The notes below the pieces were generated by a model, which saw nothing but the letters and a program-made list of their open reading frames with translations, was not told the DNA's origin and ran no database searches. Shown piece after piece: positions 43,158 to 52,584 of a stretch of DNA of 64,000 bases. The DNA comes from Pararhizobium qamdonense. GTDB lineage: Bacteria > Pseudomonadota > Alphaproteobacteria > Rhizobiales > Rhizobiaceae. The DNA lies in NCBI RefSeq assembly GCF_029277445.1, contig NZ_CP119566.1, forward strand, positions 696,501-760,500. Direction: 5' to 3'. Within the stretch, counting starts at the first letter, position 1, and each line of letters opens with the position of its first letter. The position numbers and the translations under genes were made by a program.

Positions 43158-44351
43158 TTACGCTGCGGCCACGTCGCTTTCGACGATGGTTTTGGCGATC
43201 CGGCGGGCTTCGGCATCAACCGCAAAGACATCGTCCATTCCGGTTGCTGCCGGCGCTGCGACCAGCGCTTCCATCACGGTTTCGGTGATTTCCGCCATCT
43301 GCAGGAAGCCGACGCTGCCGTCGATGAAGGCTTCCAAGGCCACTTCCTTGGCGCCATTCAGCACCGCGCTCTGCATGCCGCCGCGCTGCATCGCCAGCCG
43401 GGCAAGACGCAAGGCCGGGAAACGCTCTTCGTCGGGCGCTTCGAAATCCAGCCGCGACAGTTTGGCAAAATCCAGCCGCTCGACATCGAGAGACGGCCGC
43501 GACGGGTGCGACAGGGCATAGCCGATGGCGGTGCGCATATCCGGGCATCCGAGCTGTGCCAGCACGGAACCGTCGCTATAGCCGACCATGGAATGGATGA
43601 CCGATTGCGGATGGACGATCACTTCGATCTGGTCCGGCCGCATGCCGAAAAGATGCTTGGCCTCGATCATCTCGAGCGCCTTGTTGAACATCGAGGCGCT
43701 GTCGATCGAGATTTTCAGGCCCATCGACCAGTTGGGATGGGCGCGCGCCGTGGCTGCGGTAACATCGCGCATCTCGGTCAGCGTGGAGCGACGGAAGGGG
43801 CCGCCGGATGCGGTAAGGATAATGCGCTCGACCGCATGGCGCTGATGTTCTTCCAGCACCTGATAGATGGCATTGTGTTCGCTATCGACAGGCAAAAGCT
43901 TGCCGCCTCCGGCCTGGACGGCGGCCACGAAGAGATCGCCGGCGGAGACCAGGCATTCCTTGTTGGCAAGCGCGATGTCGGCGCCGCGCCGGGCTGCAGC
44001 CAGCGTCGGGGCGAGGCCCGCCGTGCCGACGATGGCGGCCATCACCCAGCCGGCATCGCGTTCGGCCGCTTCGATCAGGCCGCTGCGCCCCGCCGCGATC
44101 TCTATGCCGGTGCCTGCAAGTGCGGCTTTCAGATCATGATACTGGGTCTCGTCGGCGGTCACCGCGAGTTCGGCGCCGCTTACCTTCGCCTGTTCCGCCA
44201 GGAGCGCGATATTGCCATTGCCGGTCACGGCGGCAATATTGAATGCATCGCGTCCGCCAAGCTGGCGGATGACGTCGAGCGTGTTGGTGCCGATCGAGCC
44301 CGTCGAGCCCAGAATGGTCAAGCGGCGTTTGCCTTGCGCGCCGGAGGTCAT
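43158..44351 (-). CDS. dxr: 1-deoxy-D-xylulose-5-phosphate reductoisomerase
   Basis: 397 residues. Catalyses the second step of the methylerythritol phosphate pathway to isoprenoids. The N-terminal NADPH-binding loop is GSTGSIGTNT. Active-site segments are ALANKECLVSAG, PVDSEHNAIYQ, ILTASGGPFR and KISIDSASMFNK, followed by HPQSVIHSMV. It starts at ATG 44351 (GGGA upstream); a TTG two codons earlier is less likely. It stands alone here, not next to the usual frr-uppS-cdsA genes, and could be a second copy; that cannot be decided from the window. Confidence 0.95.
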   Translation of the reverse strand: MTSGAQGKRRLTILGSTGSIGTNTLDVIRQLGGRDAFNIAAVTGNGNIALLAEQAKVSGAELAVTADETQYHDLKAALAGTGIEIAAGRSGLIEAAERDAGWVMAAIVGTAGLAPTLAAARRGADIALANKECLVSAGDLFVAAVQAGGGKLLPVDSEHNAIYQVLEEHQRHAVERIILTASGGPFRRSTLTEMRDVTAATARAHPNWSMGLKISIDSASMFNKALEMIEAKHLFGMRPDQIEVIVHPQSVIHSMVGYSDGSVLAQLGCPDMRTAIGYALSHPSRPSLDVERLDFAKLSRLDFEAPDEERFPALRLARLAMQRGGMQSAVLNGAKEVALEAFIDGSVGFLQMAEITETVMEALVAAPAATGMDDVFAVDAEARRIAKTIVESDVAAA

Positions 44352-44513
44352 GGCCAAATCCCGTTATTTTTGTTTTCCTGTTAGCCTCTACAGGTGAAAG
44401 CCGATGCCAACAAGGGTAGCCTCGCTCCGGGTGGGGGCGATAGGGTCGCAGGTGCTGCGAATCACGGGCGCAGGGTGGGGCGGATCCTGCTCTTTGCCGG
44501 AAAGGATGTCCTT

Positions 44514-45227
44514 ATGCTGAAACTTGCGCTGTTTCTTTCCTGTTCCTGCGTCTTGATCGATGCGACATCGGTTTCCACCGTTGCTGCCGAATCGGTGCCG
44601 TCCGAACTGGTCGGCACTTGGCTCGCCGAAGATATCGGCGGCGGCGGCGTCATCGATTTTCTGCAGACGACGCTGGAAATCAATGATGACGGAACCTATT
44701 CCGGCTTTGCCGGCTGCAACAGTTACACCGGTACATTCGACCTGAAGGGCGGCGAGATCATTTTTGCGCCGGCGGGTGCGACACGCAAAATGTGCGTGCT
44801 GGCGGTGATGGACCAGGAGACGAAGTTTTTTGCGGCCCTGACGGCCGGCCTCTCGTTCAAGATTAAAGACACGAAGCTGGTTCTGAAAACGGCCGATGCG
44901 AAGACGGCACTGCGGCTTGCGCCGCATACCGTGTCCTCAGATGTGCTGATCAATATTCCCGGCGCCCGCACTGTCGAGCGGCAAGCCGTGAGTTACGATT
45001 GTGCGGGCCAGGCCGTTGCCGCCGACTATATCAATGCCGGTCCGGTTTCGCTGGTGACGCTGACCATCGGCAGCGAGTTCGTCGTCGCCTCCAACGTGCT
45101 TTCGGGATCGGGTGCGAAATATGCCGGCGGACAATATGTCTGGTGGACGAAAGGCGAGAATGTGACGCTGATCGACACGATCAAGGGCGACAACGACCCA
45201 GGCATCGCCTGCTCGAAAGTGGAATAA
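44514..45227 (+). CDS. Exported META-domain / MliC lysozyme-inhibitor two-domain protein
   Basis: 237 residues. A Sec signal peptide covers about 1-25 (LKLALFLSCSCVLIDATSVS). Residues ~28-140 match the META/HslJ domain (LVGTWLAEDIGGGGVIDF, FAGCNSYTGTFDLKGGEI, and MCVLAVMDQETKFFAAL). Residues ~155-235 match the MliC/PliC lysozyme-inhibitor fold (VSYDCAGQAVAADYIN, SGSGAKYAGGQYVWWTKGE), with its two cysteines. Expected in the periplasm, perhaps protecting the wall against C-type lysozyme of a host. ATG 44514 has AAAGGA upstream. Convergent with the permease at 45233. Confidence 0.85.
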   Translation: MLKLALFLSCSCVLIDATSVSTVAAESVPSELVGTWLAEDIGGGGVIDFLQTTLEINDDGTYSGFAGCNSYTGTFDLKGGEIIFAPAGATRKMCVLAVMDQETKFFAALTAGLSFKIKDTKLVLKTADAKTALRLAPHTVSSDVLINIPGARTVERQAVSYDCAGQAVAADYINAGPVSLVTLTIGSEFVVASNVLSGSGAKYAGGQYVWWTKGENVTLIDTIKGDNDPGIACSKVE

Positions 45228-45232
45228 ACCCG

Positions 45233-46231
45233 TCAGGACGAGGCCTTGCGGCGGGTGATGAAGCTCAGGGCAAGGACGGCAAAGATCAAGAGGCCGGTGC
45301 CGACCTGTTGCCAATAGAAGTTAAGCCCGGTGAGCAGGAGGCCGTTGGCAACGATGCCGAGCAGCAGCACGCCGAGCACGGTGCCTGGAATATTGGGACG
45401 GCCGAGGCGCGAGAGGGTCGTGCCGATGAAGGTCGCGCCGATCGCGTTGAGCAGGAAGGCGCTGCCGGACGAGGGAATGTAGACGGTGACCGTTGCAGAC
45501 AGGATCAGGCCGGCCACCGCCGCAATCAGCCCGGCAAGGATGAAGGCGACGGCGACATGGGCGCGCGCCGCAATGCCGGAATAGCGCACGACACTTGCCT
45601 GAATACCAATTGCAAGCGCGACGCGGCCGAAGCGGGCGCGGGTGAGGACCACGGTGGCACCGATGATGATGATGGCGGCGATGATGAGCGGAACCGGAAT
45701 GCCGGCGATGGCGCCGCGCCCGAGAAAGCGAAAGGCTTCGGGAACGCCGGATGGCGGCAGGTAGACCGGGTTGCCGCCATTGGTCAAAAGCTGCTGGATG
45801 CTGCGGCCGATGAACAGCGTGCCGAGCGTGGCCAGAAACGGCGAAATGCCGATGCCGGAAATCAGGACTGCATTGAATGCGCCGACCGCTGCGCCCGCGC
45901 CAAGACCGGCCAGGGCTGCGACGGCGACCGGTTGACCGGCAAGGACAAGCGAGACAAAGGCGAAGCTTGCAAAATCGACGGCCGTGCCGACCGACAGATC
46001 AATGCCGCCAACGGAGACAGCGAAGGTCATGGCGATGGCGACGATGGCCAGAAGCGTGAAGTTGTTGACGAGAATGCTCTGAAGATTGGCGATGGTCAGA
46101 AATGTCGGACTTGCGAAGGAGAAGATCGCAAACACCGTGATGAGGGCGAGCACGAGCGCATTGTTGACGATCACGCCGGCGACGGCGCGAAAGGGTGTGG
46201 GTGCTTCGAGCGCCGGGGTCTGCAGGGTCAT
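45233..46231 (-). CDS. CUT2-type sugar ABC transporter permease (second permease of transporter 1)
   Basis: A 332-residue RbsC-type permease with about eight to ten membrane helices. The diagnostic GGIDLSVGTAVDFASFAF loop near residue 75 and GATFIGTTLSRLGRPNIPGT near 258 place it in the BPD_transp_2 family. The start has AGGAGG about 10 nt upstream, inside the end of the previous gene. Last gene of a four-gene operon (binding protein, ATPase, two permeases); substrate unknown. Confidence 0.9.
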   Translation of the reverse strand: MTLQTPALEAPTPFRAVAGVIVNNALVLALITVFAIFSFASPTFLTIANLQSILVNNFTLLAIVAIAMTFAVSVGGIDLSVGTAVDFASFAFVSLVLAGQPVAVAALAGLGAGAAVGAFNAVLISGIGISPFLATLGTLFIGRSIQQLLTNGGNPVYLPPSGVPEAFRFLGRGAIAGIPVPLIIAAIIIIGATVVLTRARFGRVALAIGIQASVVRYSGIAARAHVAVAFILAGLIAAVAGLILSATVTVYIPSSGSAFLLNAIGATFIGTTLSRLGRPNIPGTVLGVLLLGIVANGLLLTGLNFYWQQVGTGLLIFAVLALSFITRRKASS

Positions 46232-46235
46232 GGAA

Positions 46236-47264
46236 TCAGGCCTCCTGCCTGCGCAGCAAGGTCGTTGCCGAAACGACGAGCAGGATCAGCACGCCCTGGA
46301 CGCCGCTCACCAGCACGCTTGAAATGTTGAGAAGCTGGAAACCGTTGATGAGGAAACCGACGAACAGCGCCGATAGGAGAGTGCCGGTCACCGTCGGCAC
46401 AAGCCGCCGCGAGAAGACCGAGCCGAGCAGGGCCGTGACCACCACGGGCAGCAGCATTTCGCCGGAGCCCGTCGTGCTGCCGCTGAGATTGGAGACCGAC
46501 AAAACACCGGCAAACCCGCCGCAGAGGCCGCTGGCGATGAAGGCGCCTGCGACCAGCCGGCGAACCGGCAGGCCGGCGGCGCGGGCTGCATCTGGAAATT
46601 CGCCGACAGCGTAGAGCCGCAGCCCTGTCGGCGTGTATTGCACGAAGGCGGCTGCGATCAGGGTGAAGACGAGAAGCACATAGGCGAGTGCCGGAATGCC
46701 CAGAGGACCGGATGAGGACAGCGCGTTCAGCAGCGGCGTCGAGGCCGGAATGACGGTATTCTGCGTCAGCACCAGTTCGAGGCCGGCGACGATATTCATC
46801 ACGGCGAGCGTTGCGAGCAGCGGCACGATGCCGGCGCCGACAACGGCGATGGCGTTGACCGCGCCGATCAGGAGGCCGGTGAGAAGCGCTGCCGCAACTG
46901 CCGCCGCATCGCCATAGCCGAGTTGTGCAGCCGTCGCATAGACGGCGGCGCTCAGGCCCATATTGGCGGCGAGCGACAGGTCGATGCCGCCGGTGACGAC
47001 ATTGGAGCCGCCGGCGATCAGCACGATGGTCAGGCCGATCGCAAGCACGCCCGAAATAGCCGACTGTCCCAGCACATTGCCGATATTGCCGACGCTGAGA
47101 AAATAGGGCGCGGTCAGCGAAAACACGAGCAGGATGGCAACGAAGGCAAGCAGGGACCCGGCGCGTAACGCGCTGGCGGCGAGGGTGCCACCCCGGCCCG
47201 GCTTGGCTGATGGTTCGCCCGCTTTGAAATGGATGGCGGGGGCAAGCTGGATATCAACCGACAT
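46236..47264 (-). CDS. CUT2-type sugar ABC transporter permease (first permease of transporter 1)
   Basis: A 342-residue RbsC-type permease with GGIDLSLAANMGLSAAVYAT and VTALLGSVFSRRLVPTVTGT signatures. It probably forms a heterodimer with the product of the next gene, which begins 4 bp after its stop. It overlaps the ATPase gene by 11 bp. A soluble N-terminal stretch of ~35 residues precedes the first helix. Confidence 0.9.
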   Translation of the reverse strand: MSVDIQLAPAIHFKAGEPSAKPGRGGTLAASALRAGSLLAFVAILLVFSLTAPYFLSVGNIGNVLGQSAISGVLAIGLTIVLIAGGSNVVTGGIDLSLAANMGLSAAVYATAAQLGYGDAAAVAAALLTGLLIGAVNAIAVVGAGIVPLLATLAVMNIVAGLELVLTQNTVIPASTPLLNALSSSGPLGIPALAYVLLVFTLIAAAFVQYTPTGLRLYAVGEFPDAARAAGLPVRRLVAGAFIASGLCGGFAGVLSVSNLSGSTTGSGEMLLPVVVTALLGSVFSRRLVPTVTGTLLSALFVGFLINGFQLLNISSVLVSGVQGVLILLVVSATTLLRRQEA

Positions 47265-48792
47265 GACGAAGAGCCTCTGAAGCGCCGGTGGATGCAGCCA
47301 GCAGGTCGTCCGGCGCGGTCTGCGACGAGACGAATTCGCGGATGATGCTGCCGCGGAAAAGCACGAGTATGCGATCGGTAATGCCGATCAGTTCGGACAG
47401 GTCGGATGACAGTACAATGATGCCAGCGCCGCGGGCGGCGAGATCGCCGATGAGATTGTAAATCTCGACCTTCGAGCCGATATCGACGCCGACCGTCGGC
47501 TCGTCCAGCAGGTAGATTTCAGAATGGCGGCTCAGCCATTTGGCGATTGCTACCTTCTGCTGATTGCCGCCCGAGAGCGTGCGCACCAGCGCATCGCGGC
47601 CCGATGTCTTGATCTCAAGGCGGCGGATCAACTCATCCGCCTCCTGCCGTTCGCTGTTGAAATCCAGGAAGCCGAGGCGGGTGAAGCGCTTCAGCGACGA
47701 GAGCGTGATGTTTTCCGTGACGCTGAGATCGAGCGCCACGCCGTTGCCGCGCCGGTCTTCCGGAACAAGTGCGAGGTGCTGATCAACGGCCTGTGCGGGG
47801 TTTGCGGAGAGTGCCGGTTTGCCGTCGATAGTGATCGCGCCGGATGTGGCGCTTTCCAGACCGAACAGGGTGCGGATCAGGTCTTTTGCACCGGAGCCGA
47901 GAAGGCCGGTCAGGCCGAGAACCTCGCCCCGCCGCAGCGTCAGGGAAATATCCTGGTATTTTCCATGCGACGACAGGTTCTTGAGGGCAAGGATGTCCGT
48001 GCCGGGCGGGACGCTGCGTTTTGGAAACATGTCGGCGATATCGCGCGCCACCATCAGCCGCGCGATCGCCGCAGCCGAGGTTTCACGAAGCGGCAGGGTG
48101 GCGACATCTTCGCCATTGCGCAGCACTGTGACGGTGTCGCAGAGTTCTTCGATCTCGTTCAAATAATGCGAGATGTAGATGATCGTCACGCCCTCATCTC
48201 GCAGGCGGCGGATCAGACGGAAGAGGATATCGGCCTCGCGGCGCACAAGGGCTGCCGTCGGCTCGTCGAAAACAAGCACTTTGGGCTGGTCGAGCAGCGC
48301 GCGGGTGATCTGGACGATCTGTTTTTCAGCGGTGGAGAGTTCGCTGATCAGGGCGCTGTTGGGCAGCCGGACGCCGAAATAATCGTCGAGAATTTCACCG
48401 GCACGGCGTTGCATCAGGCGCCGGTCGAGAAAAGGCGTGCCGGCAATGCGTGGTTCGCGTCCAAGGAACAGGGCTTCCCCGATCGTGAAGGTCGGAACGA
48501 GCAGGCGGTCCTGATGGATGAAATGGATGCCGAGTTCTTCAACGCGGTGCGGGGTCAGCTTGTCATAGGTCTGGCCATCGATTTCGATGCGGCCTTCGTC
48601 GGGCTGATGCAGGCCGGCCAGCAGTTTGATCAGCGTCGATTTCCCGGCACCGTTCTGGCCAACCAGGCCGTGGACCGTGCCGCGCTTGACGCGCAAGGAG
48701 GCATGGTTGAGCGCCAGCGCGCCATCAAAGCGCTTGACGATCCGGTCGAGATGAATGGCATCGCCGGTTCCGTCTCGTGAAGCTGCGCTCAT
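47254..48792 (-). CDS. CUT2-type ABC transporter ATP-binding protein (transporter 1)
   Basis: A 512-residue RbsA-type protein with two fused ATPase halves. The first half has Walker A GQNGAGKST, then LSTAEKQIVQITRALL and LVFDEPTAAL. The second half has a degenerate Walker A (GLLGSGAKDL), signature LSGGNQQKVAIAKWL and IYLLDEPTVGVD, the asymmetry normal for this subfamily. I start it at ATG 48792 (AGGA upstream); much longer in-frame sequence upstream is antisense read-through of the intergenic DNA. Follows the binding-protein gene by 77 bp. Confidence 0.91.
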   Translation of the reverse strand: MSAASRDGTGDAIHLDRIVKRFDGALALNHASLRVKRGTVHGLVGQNGAGKSTLIKLLAGLHQPDEGRIEIDGQTYDKLTPHRVEELGIHFIHQDRLLVPTFTIGEALFLGREPRIAGTPFLDRRLMQRRAGEILDDYFGVRLPNSALISELSTAEKQIVQITRALLDQPKVLVFDEPTAALVRREADILFRLIRRLRDEGVTIIYISHYLNEIEELCDTVTVLRNGEDVATLPLRETSAAAIARLMVARDIADMFPKRSVPPGTDILALKNLSSHGKYQDISLTLRRGEVLGLTGLLGSGAKDLIRTLFGLESATSGAITIDGKPALSANPAQAVDQHLALVPEDRRGNGVALDLSVTENITLSSLKRFTRLGFLDFNSERQEADELIRRLEIKTSGRDALVRTLSGGNQQKVAIAKWLSRHSEIYLLDEPTVGVDIGSKVEIYNLIGDLAARGAGIIVLSSDLSELIGITDRILVLFRGSIIREFVSSQTAPDDLLAASTGASEALRHVG

Positions 48793-48869
48793 GGCGAATA
48801 TCCTGATGATCGACCCCGTTTGGAAAGGCGACCCGGAACTTGTCCGGATCGCCATGAGACATGATGGCG

Positions 48870-49883
48870 TTAGCCGATGCCGAGCTTCTTGGTGACTTCG
48901 TTGACATTCGCCTTGTTGGCGATCAGCGCGTGCACGTAGGTTTCGCGCGGCAATGTCTGGCCAGCGAGAAGCTTGGCGACATTCTGGATGGCCGTGCGGC
49001 CGATTTCGGCCGGCTGCTGCGCCACGTCGGCGCCGGCCGGCGAGTTCGGATCGGCCACCAGCTGAAGTACTTCCGGGCTGCCATCGACGCCGTATGTGCG
49101 GATCTCGGTGCGGCCTGCCGCGGTCAGGGCCTGGGTGGCGCCAAGCTGCGGAATGTCCCAAGCCGACCAGATCGCCTTGATCGAGCCCTTCTCCGGATAT
49201 TTGTTGAGAAGTGCGGTGATCTGCGTGAAGGCGTCCTGAACCGTGTTCGGGATCACGTCGCGCAGTTCCGGCTCAAGGATTTTCACCTTGGGGAAATATT
49301 TGACGACATTGACCAGCTGGTCGTAGCGGATGGCGCAGGGCGTGACGCCGTAAAAGCCGTTGAACACGACGATATTGCCTTCGCCGCCGATATCGGAAAC
49401 CAGCTGCAGCGCCAGGTCCTTGCCGATACCCCAATTGTCCGAGGTGGTGTTGTTGATCGAATGGGTGGAACCGACATCGACTGTCAGTACCGGAATACCG
49501 GCGTCGCGCGCCTTTTTCAGCCAGGGATCGATGACGCTGAGCGTTCCAAGGATCTGGACGATCGCATCCGGCTTCTGGGCAATCAGTGTCTGCAGCTGCG
49601 AGACGAGCTTGCCGTCATTGCGGCCGGCGTCCACTGCGATCGGTTCGCCGCCGAGACGCTTCACTTCCTCGATCTGGGCATTGTAAGCCTGAAGGTCGAA
49701 GAAGTGATCCGTGCCGGTGGCGCTGATGCCGATGCGCTTGCCCTTGAGCGAAAGCTCTCCATCCGCTGCTGCCGCTGTCCGGTTGCCAATCAGGCTCGCA
49801 CCGGCCAGTGCCGCACCCGCCACGGCCGAGAGTTTCAAAAGGTCGCGGCGGCCGACGTTTGGTGCCGCTTTTTCCTGTGTCAT
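48870..49883 (-). CDS. Tat-exported CUT2 substrate-binding protein (transporter 1)
   Basis: 337 residues. A twin-arginine signal (GRRDLLKLSAVAGAALAGAS) is followed by a periplasmic-binding-protein type 1/4 domain (KRIGISATGTDHFFDLQAYN onwards). Export through Tat suggests folding or cofactor/metal loading in the cytoplasm, which is uncommon for sugar-binding proteins. First gene of the operon; the promoter region carries the shared TATAGACAT motif. ATG 49883 preferred over a TTG two codons earlier. Confidence 0.9.
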   Translation of the reverse strand: MTQEKAAPNVGRRDLLKLSAVAGAALAGASLIGNRTAAAADGELSLKGKRIGISATGTDHFFDLQAYNAQIEEVKRLGGEPIAVDAGRNDGKLVSQLQTLIAQKPDAIVQILGTLSVIDPWLKKARDAGIPVLTVDVGSTHSINNTTSDNWGIGKDLALQLVSDIGGEGNIVVFNGFYGVTPCAIRYDQLVNVVKYFPKVKILEPELRDVIPNTVQDAFTQITALLNKYPEKGSIKAIWSAWDIPQLGATQALTAAGRTEIRTYGVDGSPEVLQLVADPNSPAGADVAQQPAEIGRTAIQNVAKLLAGQTLPRETYVHALIANKANVNEVTKKLGIG

Positions 49884-49904
49884 GGTCAATCCCCGATTAA
49901 ATAA

Positions 49905-49913
49905 TGTCTATAG
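49905..49913 (-). promoter_or_regulatory. Shared motif site C (minus-strand CTATAGACA) upstream of binding protein 1
   Basis: The minus strand reads TTCTATAGACATTATTTA about 22-38 nt before the ATG. It is one of five similar sites in 49.9-58.5 kb (see findings). It may be an operator or part of a -10 region. Confidence 0.45.
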
Positions 49914-50024
49914 AATAAGTGCATTGTTGCCAAAGCCGAGGAAGAAATTTCCAAAGATGGCGCGGCGGCCGGAAAACTTGGCCGGGCAAGCCGCCAGACC
50001 GCGAAATCCCGGCAGCGGACAATG

Positions 50025-51074
50025 TCAGGACGAGATGCTGCGCCCCGTGCCATAGGTTAGCGCCAGGGCACCGACGAGGACGGCGCCCTTGACGAAGTCC
50101 TGCGTGTAATAGGGCGCATTGAGCATGGTCAGACCGTTGAGCAGAACGCCGACGAAGACAGCGCCGACGATGGTGCCGAGCACATTCGGCCGCCGCTTTC
50201 CAAGGACCGCAAAGCCGATCAGCGCGGCTGCCACCGCGTCCATCAGCAGAGAGCCGCCGGAGGAGACATCGCCGCGCCCGACGCGGGCGGCAATGACGAT
50301 GCCGCCGAGGGAGGCAAGCGTGCCGGAGATGACATAGGCGAGCGTCTTCAGCCGCGCCGTCGATGCGCCCGCCAGCCGCGTGGCGACCTCGTTGCCGCCG
50401 GTGGCAAACAGCAGGCGCCCAATGCGGGTGCGCTCCGTCAGCACGAACAGGGCGACGGCGACGAGCGCCATCAGCACGACGGATACCGGCACGATGCCGA
50501 ACAGGCTGGAACGGCCGATCAGCAGGAAGGCGGGATCATAGGCGCCGGTGGCCGTCGTGCCATCCGGCAGGATCAGGCCGGCGGAGATCGAGCGGCCGGC
50601 GGTCGGGATGAGCTGCAGGCCGGAAAGCAGAAACATCATCGACAAAGTTGCCAGCAGATCGGGAACGCGCAGCCGGACGATCAGGAAGGCGTTGACGAGA
50701 CCGATCAGCGCTCCAAAGGCGAGAACCAGCGGTACGGTGGCAAATGTATCGAGCCCCCAGACGATCATGGCATAGCTGGCGGCCATGACGCTGGAGGCGG
50801 CAATCGCCCCGATCGACAGATCGAAACCGCCGACGGCCAGCGTGACGGTAACGCCGGCCCCCAGGATGGCGACGACGGCGACGGCCTGCAGGATGCTCAT
50901 CAGATTGCCGAGATTGGCGAAGGCGGGCTCGGCCGCAGAAAAGCCGATGAGCAGTGCTGCCAGAAGGATGAAGACGGCACCGGATCGCAAGGCCGCGCCG
51001 AGGTCTGCAAGCCGGGCCCAGCTGTTTGCGTTGCGCGGCTCAGGCGGCGCGGTTTCGTCACTGATCGAGGTCAT
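50025..51074 (-). CDS. CUT2-type sugar ABC transporter permease (transporter 2)
   Basis: A 349-residue RbsC-type permease (GGFDLSIGAIAASSVMAASY near residue 83; AALIGFAVLGKRRPNVLGT near 285). It is the only permease next to this ATPase, so it probably works as a homodimer. Translationally coupled to the ATPase by ATGA. The 141-bp space after it contains a GC-rich imperfect stem and then the promoter of transporter 1. Confidence 0.9.
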   Translation of the reverse strand: MTSISDETAPPEPRNANSWARLADLGAALRSGAVFILLAALLIGFSAAEPAFANLGNLMSILQAVAVVAILGAGVTVTLAVGGFDLSIGAIAASSVMAASYAMIVWGLDTFATVPLVLAFGALIGLVNAFLIVRLRVPDLLATLSMMFLLSGLQLIPTAGRSISAGLILPDGTTATGAYDPAFLLIGRSSLFGIVPVSVVLMALVAVALFVLTERTRIGRLLFATGGNEVATRLAGASTARLKTLAYVISGTLASLGGIVIAARVGRGDVSSGGSLLMDAVAAALIGFAVLGKRRPNVLGTIVGAVFVGVLLNGLTMLNAPYYTQDFVKGAVLVGALALTYGTGRSISS

Positions 51075-52552
51075 GCATGTCTCTCCTGGGGGAGGCGGGA
51101 TGGCGCGCCGTTGGGCGCTGCGGCAAGGCTGTGGTGATCGATGACGAGAATGCGGTCGGCAACCTCATAGGCCTCCTCGGGGTCGGAGGTGGCGATCAGG
51201 GTGGCGCGGTCGTTGCGGCTGCGGATTGCCTGGATGATATCGTGGCGGGCGCCGACATCGACGCCCTGGAAGGGTTCGTCGAGCAATAGAAGCAGGCTCG
51301 GTTCCGCTTCCCAGCGGGCAAGAACCGCCTTTTGCTGATTGCCGCCGGACAGCGACCCGATCGGCGCCTGCGGTCCGGATGCCTTGATGCGCAGGCGGTC
51401 GATCGCTTTTTCCGCCTCACACTGTTCGCGGCCGCCGAACAACAGGCCGTGCGGGTACCATTTTGCCAGATGCGGCAGGCTGATGGTGGCTGCCAGAGAA
51501 CTTCCCGGCCAGCCGGCTGGCATCAGCGAGGACCGGTGCCGGTCCTCCGCAGCCATGGCAACGCCGGCAGCAATAGCCTGCGCCGGTGTTTCCGGCCGGT
51601 GCCTGCGGCCATGAAGATACATCTCTCCTGCGGTAAGCCGGCCGGCGCCGAAGATGGCCGAGAGCAGGCGGCTCTTGCCAGCGCCCAGCACGCCGGTGAT
51701 CGCCACCACTTCGCCGGTATGGACGGTAAGATCGAAAGGAATGGCGCCGGGCCTGAGCTGCGCATCGCGCATTTCAAAGACCGGCGGCCCCTCTGGAATA
51801 CGTATGCCGGGCCGGGCCGATTGCAGCTTGCGGCCGATCATCGTCTCGATGGCGGCGTTGAAATCGATTGGATGCTGGAAAGCACCGGCGACCGCGCCAC
51901 CGCGCATCACCAGGACCCGGTTGGCGATCGCCTGCAGATCGGCAGTGCGATGCGAAATATAGAGAATGGCAAGGCCGCCGTCGCGCAGGCGCTTGAGAAT
52001 GTCGAACAGGCGCCGGCTTTCGGCGATCGACAGGCTTGCCGTCGGTTCGTCGAGGATCAGCAGGTCTGCCCGGTTGGCGAGCGCGCGGGCTATGGCCACC
52101 AGTTGCCGGTCTGCGGCGGTCAGATCGGCGAAGTCCCGGTCCAGCGGCAGATCGAAACCGGCGGTGTCGAGGATCGCCTGCGCCTGACGTCTGATACCGG
52201 CGCGGGAGACGAAGAACGGCTGGCCGCGCTGGGTAAAGCGCGTCAGAAGCAGCGTATCTGCAACAGTAAGCCCGGCAGCACCGACCAGGTCAGTCGATTG
52301 ATGAACCGTGACCACGCCGGCGGCGGCAGCGTCTGCGGGGGTGCGTGGCGTATAGGCCTTTCCGTTCAGCGTGATCGTGCCGCTATCGGCCGGCAGGACG
52401 CCGGAGAGGATTTTCACCAGCGTCGATTTGCCGGCGCCATTCGCCCCCATCAGCGCGACGATCTCGCCCGCATCGATCGTCAGCGTCGCGTTCGCGAGAG
52501 CGCGCGTGGACTGAAAGCTGCGGCTGAGCGCATCGACCTGGAGCAGCGGCAT
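51071..52552 (-). CDS. CUT2-type ABC transporter ATP-binding protein (transporter 2)
   Basis: A 493-residue RbsA-type double ATPase. The first half has GANGAGKST, LTAADRQLVAIARALA and LLILDEPTASL. The second half has GVLGAGKSR, LSGGNQQKAVLARW and LLLLDEPFQGVD. The second Walker A (GAGKSR) is better preserved than in most of the family. Divergent from its probable binding-protein gene across 359 bp that contain two copies of the shared motif. Confidence 0.91.
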   Translation of the reverse strand: MPLLQVDALSRSFQSTRALANATLTIDAGEIVALMGANGAGKSTLVKILSGVLPADSGTITLNGKAYTPRTPADAAAAGVVTVHQSTDLVGAAGLTVADTLLLTRFTQRGQPFFVSRAGIRRQAQAILDTAGFDLPLDRDFADLTAADRQLVAIARALANRADLLILDEPTASLSIAESRRLFDILKRLRDGGLAILYISHRTADLQAIANRVLVMRGGAVAGAFQHPIDFNAAIETMIGRKLQSARPGIRIPEGPPVFEMRDAQLRPGAIPFDLTVHTGEVVAITGVLGAGKSRLLSAIFGAGRLTAGEMYLHGRRHRPETPAQAIAAGVAMAAEDRHRSSLMPAGWPGSSLAATISLPHLAKWYPHGLLFGGREQCEAEKAIDRLRIKASGPQAPIGSLSGGNQQKAVLARWEAEPSLLLLLDEPFQGVDVGARHDIIQAIRSRNDRATLIATSDPEEAYEVADRILVIDHHSLAAAPNGAPSRLPQERHA

Positions 52553-52575
52553 GGCGGGAAATCCTGAAATACTTA

Positions 52576-52584
52576 TAGTCTATA
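52576..52584. promoter_or_regulatory. Shared motif site A (TAGTCTATA) upstream of ATPase 2
   Basis: ATAG-T-CTAT forms a perfect 9-bp dyad at 52575-52583, 24 nt before the ATPase start. The minus strand reads TATATAGACTATAAGTA. The rest of the 52613-52800 interval shows no gene. Confidence 0.5.

Noticed and set aside
45233..49883. Naming transporter 1 as a ribose or xylose importer (rbs/xyl)
   Set aside because: The CUT2 family covers many ligands and the context (Tat-exported binding protein, shared motif with SfnB-type genes, no sugar kinase in the operon) does not support a pentose.
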